Assembly (NCBI GenBank): GCA_002631715.1
Contig: MRSX01000010.1
Span: 1 to 64,000 of the forward strand
DNA length: 64,000 nt
Reading direction: 5' to 3'
DNA from: Candidatus Porisulfidus sp. TsSOB
GTDB taxonomy: Bacteria > Pseudomonadota > Gammaproteobacteria > Poriferisulfidales > Poriferisulfidaceae
Shown here: piece by piece, positions 62,040 to 64,000 of the stretch
Numbering within the stretch: position 1 is the stretch's first letter
Layout: the number at the start of each line of letters is the position of its first letter
Translations under genes and position numbers: made by a program
The notes under the pieces: model-generated
The model's input: the letters and a program-made list of their open reading frames with translations, nothing else
Told to the model about the DNA's origin: nothing
The model's database searches: none

Positions 62040-63613
62040 GCCTGGGCCTCGTAAGCGGCCAGATAATCCTCGAAGGATAGGGGAGATTCCCGCTCCGCTT
62101 TCTCGATGACCTGCTGTTGCTGCCGGGACTGTTCGGCAACCTGGTCGAAGCGGGCGCGAAGTTCCGGGTCGGGCGGCCGGTCTCCGAAGAATTCCCGATG
62201 CTCCTGCGAGCGTTTCAGTACCCATTCCACGTAAGCTTCCCCGGATTCGCCCATTTGCGACACCATGCACCCCGAAGGCGTCTGTGCCGGGTTTCGCAAC
62301 TTGGCTTCCTGTACCTCCCAAGCCTGCCGGAATGTTGTCTGTCCGTGAGCCTCGTCTAAAAGTTCGCAGACCAGCCGGATGTCTGCCAGCAGATCGCCCG
62401 CCCAGTCACGCAAGGAGATCTCCTCTCCCCGCCGCAGGGTTACCTCCAGATCCCGCCCAAGGTGTGCGACCTGCTGCATGTTGTAGTCGGCGTCGGCCTG
62501 TTCGGACATGGACATTTTGGGGCTGTCGTCCAGCAAACAATACACCACCAAGGCGGTGAGAAAATGCATCGCATCCGGCCCAATACCGCAAGGCTCGAAC
62601 GGATCGATGTCCAGCGACCGGAGTTCCAGGTATTCCACGCCCCTCTGCCGCAGGCCCCGGCTCGGCTTCTCGTTGCCCTGCGGGACGCACTTGGGGCGGA
62701 CCGGGCTGTAGTATTCGTTTTCGATCTGCAACTGGTTGGCGTTCAGCTGCAGGTATTCTCCATCATCGCGCCGGACTCCAATCTCCTGGTACTGGGGACA
62801 CGGCGTGGCCGTCGCCTCCCGCAGGCATTCGATGTAGCCAGCCCGGCTGTTGTAGTCGGCATGCACGCCGGTGCTGGCCTCCTGGCTGTTCTGGTAACCG
62901 ATGCTGCCTTGACGCAGTGAGGTCGCGTCAGGGCCGTAGTAGGTGCCGGGAGTGAACAGATCGAGGCTTTCATGCTTCTGCAGGACGAAGGATCGGCAGA
63001 TCGCGGGCGACGCGCCGAACAAATATGCGACGAGCCAACCAAACCGCAACAAGTTGCGCAAGGCATCGAAGTAACGTTCGGAAATCCCGTCCGGGTCAGG
63101 CTGCCCATCGAACTCCTGACGCCAGAATTCCGCTGGCATCGAACAGTTGAAGTGCACGCCCGAAATCACCTGCATCGAACGGGTGTACCGATAGCCCAGT
63201 CCACGCCGGTAGATGGTCTTCATGCGGCCCGGATTGGATTCCCCGTAGTACGCCAGCGGGATGTCCGGGTCCCCGGCAATCACGCAGGGCATGCTCCCGC
63301 ACCACAGTCGCTCTTCCCCCAGGTGTTCGTAAACGTAGCGATGCAAATCCTCCAGAAATGCATAGGACGCCTCCAGGGTGTCCGGTGGCGTGACCAGTTC
63401 GATCATCACCTCCGAGTAGTCCGTGGTGATGTGCGGGTGAGTCAGCGGCGACCCCAGGGCTGCAGGGTGAGATGCGTGGCTCAGGCCCGCCTCCGCGTCC
63501 ACGCGCAGGGCTTCTCGTTCGAGCCCGATCTGGATGCCGCGGAAAATGTGGCGGTCGGACGACCGACGCCATGCTTCTAGGCGTTGCTGAAAAAGGGAAG
63601 CGTTCAAAGGCAT
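62036..63613 (-). CDS. gshA: glutamate-cysteine ligase
   Basis: A 525-residue proteobacterial-type (GshA) ligase that makes gamma-glutamylcysteine. GLEREALRVDAE (about 31-42) is the Mg/ATP site, ITTDYSEVMIELVTPP (62-77) and SGVHFNCSMPAEFW (about 152-165) are substrate-binding regions, and YLELRSLDIDPFEPCG (about 330-345) is conserved. ATG 63613 (MPLNASLF). Its partner gshB is at 51483. Confidence 0.96.
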   Translation of the reverse strand: MPLNASLFQQRLEAWRRSSDRHIFRGIQIGLEREALRVDAEAGLSHASHPAALGSPLTHPHITTDYSEVMIELVTPPDTLEASYAFLEDLHRYVYEHLGEERLWCGSMPCVIAGDPDIPLAYYGESNPGRMKTIYRRGLGYRYTRSMQVISGVHFNCSMPAEFWRQEFDGQPDPDGISERYFDALRNLLRFGWLVAYLFGASPAICRSFVLQKHESLDLFTPGTYYGPDATSLRQGSIGYQNSQEASTGVHADYNSRAGYIECLREATATPCPQYQEIGVRRDDGEYLQLNANQLQIENEYYSPVRPKCVPQGNEKPSRGLRQRGVEYLELRSLDIDPFEPCGIGPDAMHFLTALVVYCLLDDSPKMSMSEQADADYNMQQVAHLGRDLEVTLRRGEEISLRDWAGDLLADIRLVCELLDEAHGQTTFRQAWEVQEAKLRNPAQTPSGCMVSQMGESGEAYVEWVLKRSQEHREFFGDRPPDPELRARFDQVAEQSRQQQQVIEKAERESPLSFEDYLAAYEAQA

Positions 63614-63645
63614 GACAGCCCTAGGGTTTTCGCGGGACCCATATG

Positions 63646-63671
63646 GAAAGGACGCGTGACCACGTCCTTTC
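63646..63671. terminator. hairpin between gshA and the small membrane peptide
   Basis: GAAAGGACG (63646-63654) pairs with CGTCCTTTC (63663-63671). No T run on the minus strand, so termination strength is doubtful. Confidence 0.4.
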
Positions 63672-63697
63672 GGGAAGGCGGCTGAATCTCAGCCGGA

Positions 63698-63778
63698 TTA
63701 CTTGATACGCATGGCGATCTGCATGATCACCACGGCAAGGACGGTGGCGCCGATCGCCATCCAAGCCCATCCACTCAT
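63698..63778 (-). CDS. 26-residue single-helix membrane peptide
   Basis: ATG 63778 follows AGAGGAGAAC, a strong ribosome site seven bases away. The peptide MSGWAWMAIGATVLAVV- continues to a hydrophobic stretch ending IAMRIK: one membrane helix with a basic end. It is about 85 bases upstream of gshA on the same strand. Too short for a family call, but ribosome site and helix make it likely to be real. Confidence 0.6.
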   Translation of the reverse strand: MSGWAWMAIGATVLAVVIMQIAMRIK

Positions 63779-63880
63779 AGCGTTCTCCTCTCTATTGGTG
63801 TGTAGGTTGGAACACGCGACATTGTACCGCAAGAGGTACCCGTAACTCCCCGGTCGTTTTGCATCCGGTATAGTGGCGAA

Positions 63881-64000
63881 ATGGGGAAACTGCAACGCAG
63901 CGAAGCCGAATGGCGGGCGGAATTAAGCGCCGAGCAGTTCGCCGTATGCCGCCGCAAGGGCACCGAGCGTCCCTTCCAGGGAGACTACTGGAACTGCAAG
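63881..64000 (+). CDS. msrB: peptide methionine-R-sulfoxide reductase, first 40 residues (cut by window edge)
   Basis: The ATG at 63881 opens a frame running off the right edge. Its 40 residues contain [23 protein letters not shown], the MsrB signature start (YxVxRxxGTExPFxGxYW). MsrB reduces methionine-R-sulfoxide in proteins using a Cys or Sec beyond the part visible here. Confidence 0.85.
   Translation, partial: MGKLQRSEAEWRAELSAEQFAVCRRKGTERPFQGDYWNCK

Overview
The window looks like a chromosomal stretch of a gammaproteobacterium with a hydrocarbon or fatty-acid oxidising lifestyle. Support: coq7, fabA, algH, metA, a class Ia nrdAB with two ATP-cones, a 6S RNA beside zapA, a TonB-family protein and a porin, plus three AlkB-family membrane hydroxylase genes, one cut by the left edge. 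I cannot name the genus. No tRNA, rRNA, CRISPR array, transposase or integrase was seen.

Layout. 1-4.7 kb: the 5' part of an AlkB-like gene on the minus strand, then a four-gene HvfA/bufferin-type RiPP operon on the plus strand (EGKCG-repeat precursor, DoxX protein, MNIO/DUF692 enzyme, DUF2063 partner). 5-14 kb: coq7, a GlcF-like Fe-S protein, an AT-rich regulatory gap, nrdA-nrdB with a clear terminator, a DASS transporter and an SDR. 14-31.7 kb: an accessory island, by eye lower in GC than its flanks. It holds a TraB/GumN protein, the NHLM export trio (ABC/cNMP-like, C39-peptidase ABC, HlyD), a 90-residue nitrile-hydratase-leader precursor ending in CCC, an RND exporter, an uncharacterised protein, a fused E1-like/YcaO cyclodehydratase, an 807-residue fusion of an AlkB-type hydroxylase to a degenerate GlnE-type adenylyltransferase, and a methyltransferase.

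31.8-44.3 kb: dinB, an AlkB-family hydroxylase divergent from a MerR-type regulator that leads into fabA, trhO-like and tatD; then an aldehyde dehydrogenase, a P-loop protein, metA, an FAD oxidoreductase, yggT and proC. 44.4-55 kb: a porin whose start codon cannot be found, then one long minus-strand run that reads metK-ahcY-gshB-tonB-algH-ruvX-pyrR-pyrB-pyrC'-pyrK. 55-64 kb: tpx, zapB-like and zapA, 6S RNA, a histone-H1-like lysine-rich protein, ilvA, a Rieske ferredoxin with a ferredoxin reductase, an FAH-family protein, a DjlA-like co-chaperone, gshA, a 26-residue membrane peptide and the start of msrB.

The most unusual element is the AlkB-GlnE fusion upstream of, and probably co-transcribed with, the YcaO cyclodehydratase. 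The island therefore combines a membrane di-iron hydroxylase, a pseudo-nucleotidyltransferase and thiazol(in)e-type RiPP chemistry. The separate AlkB protein at 33.7-34.8 kb has Gln where the last His box normally supplies an iron ligand.
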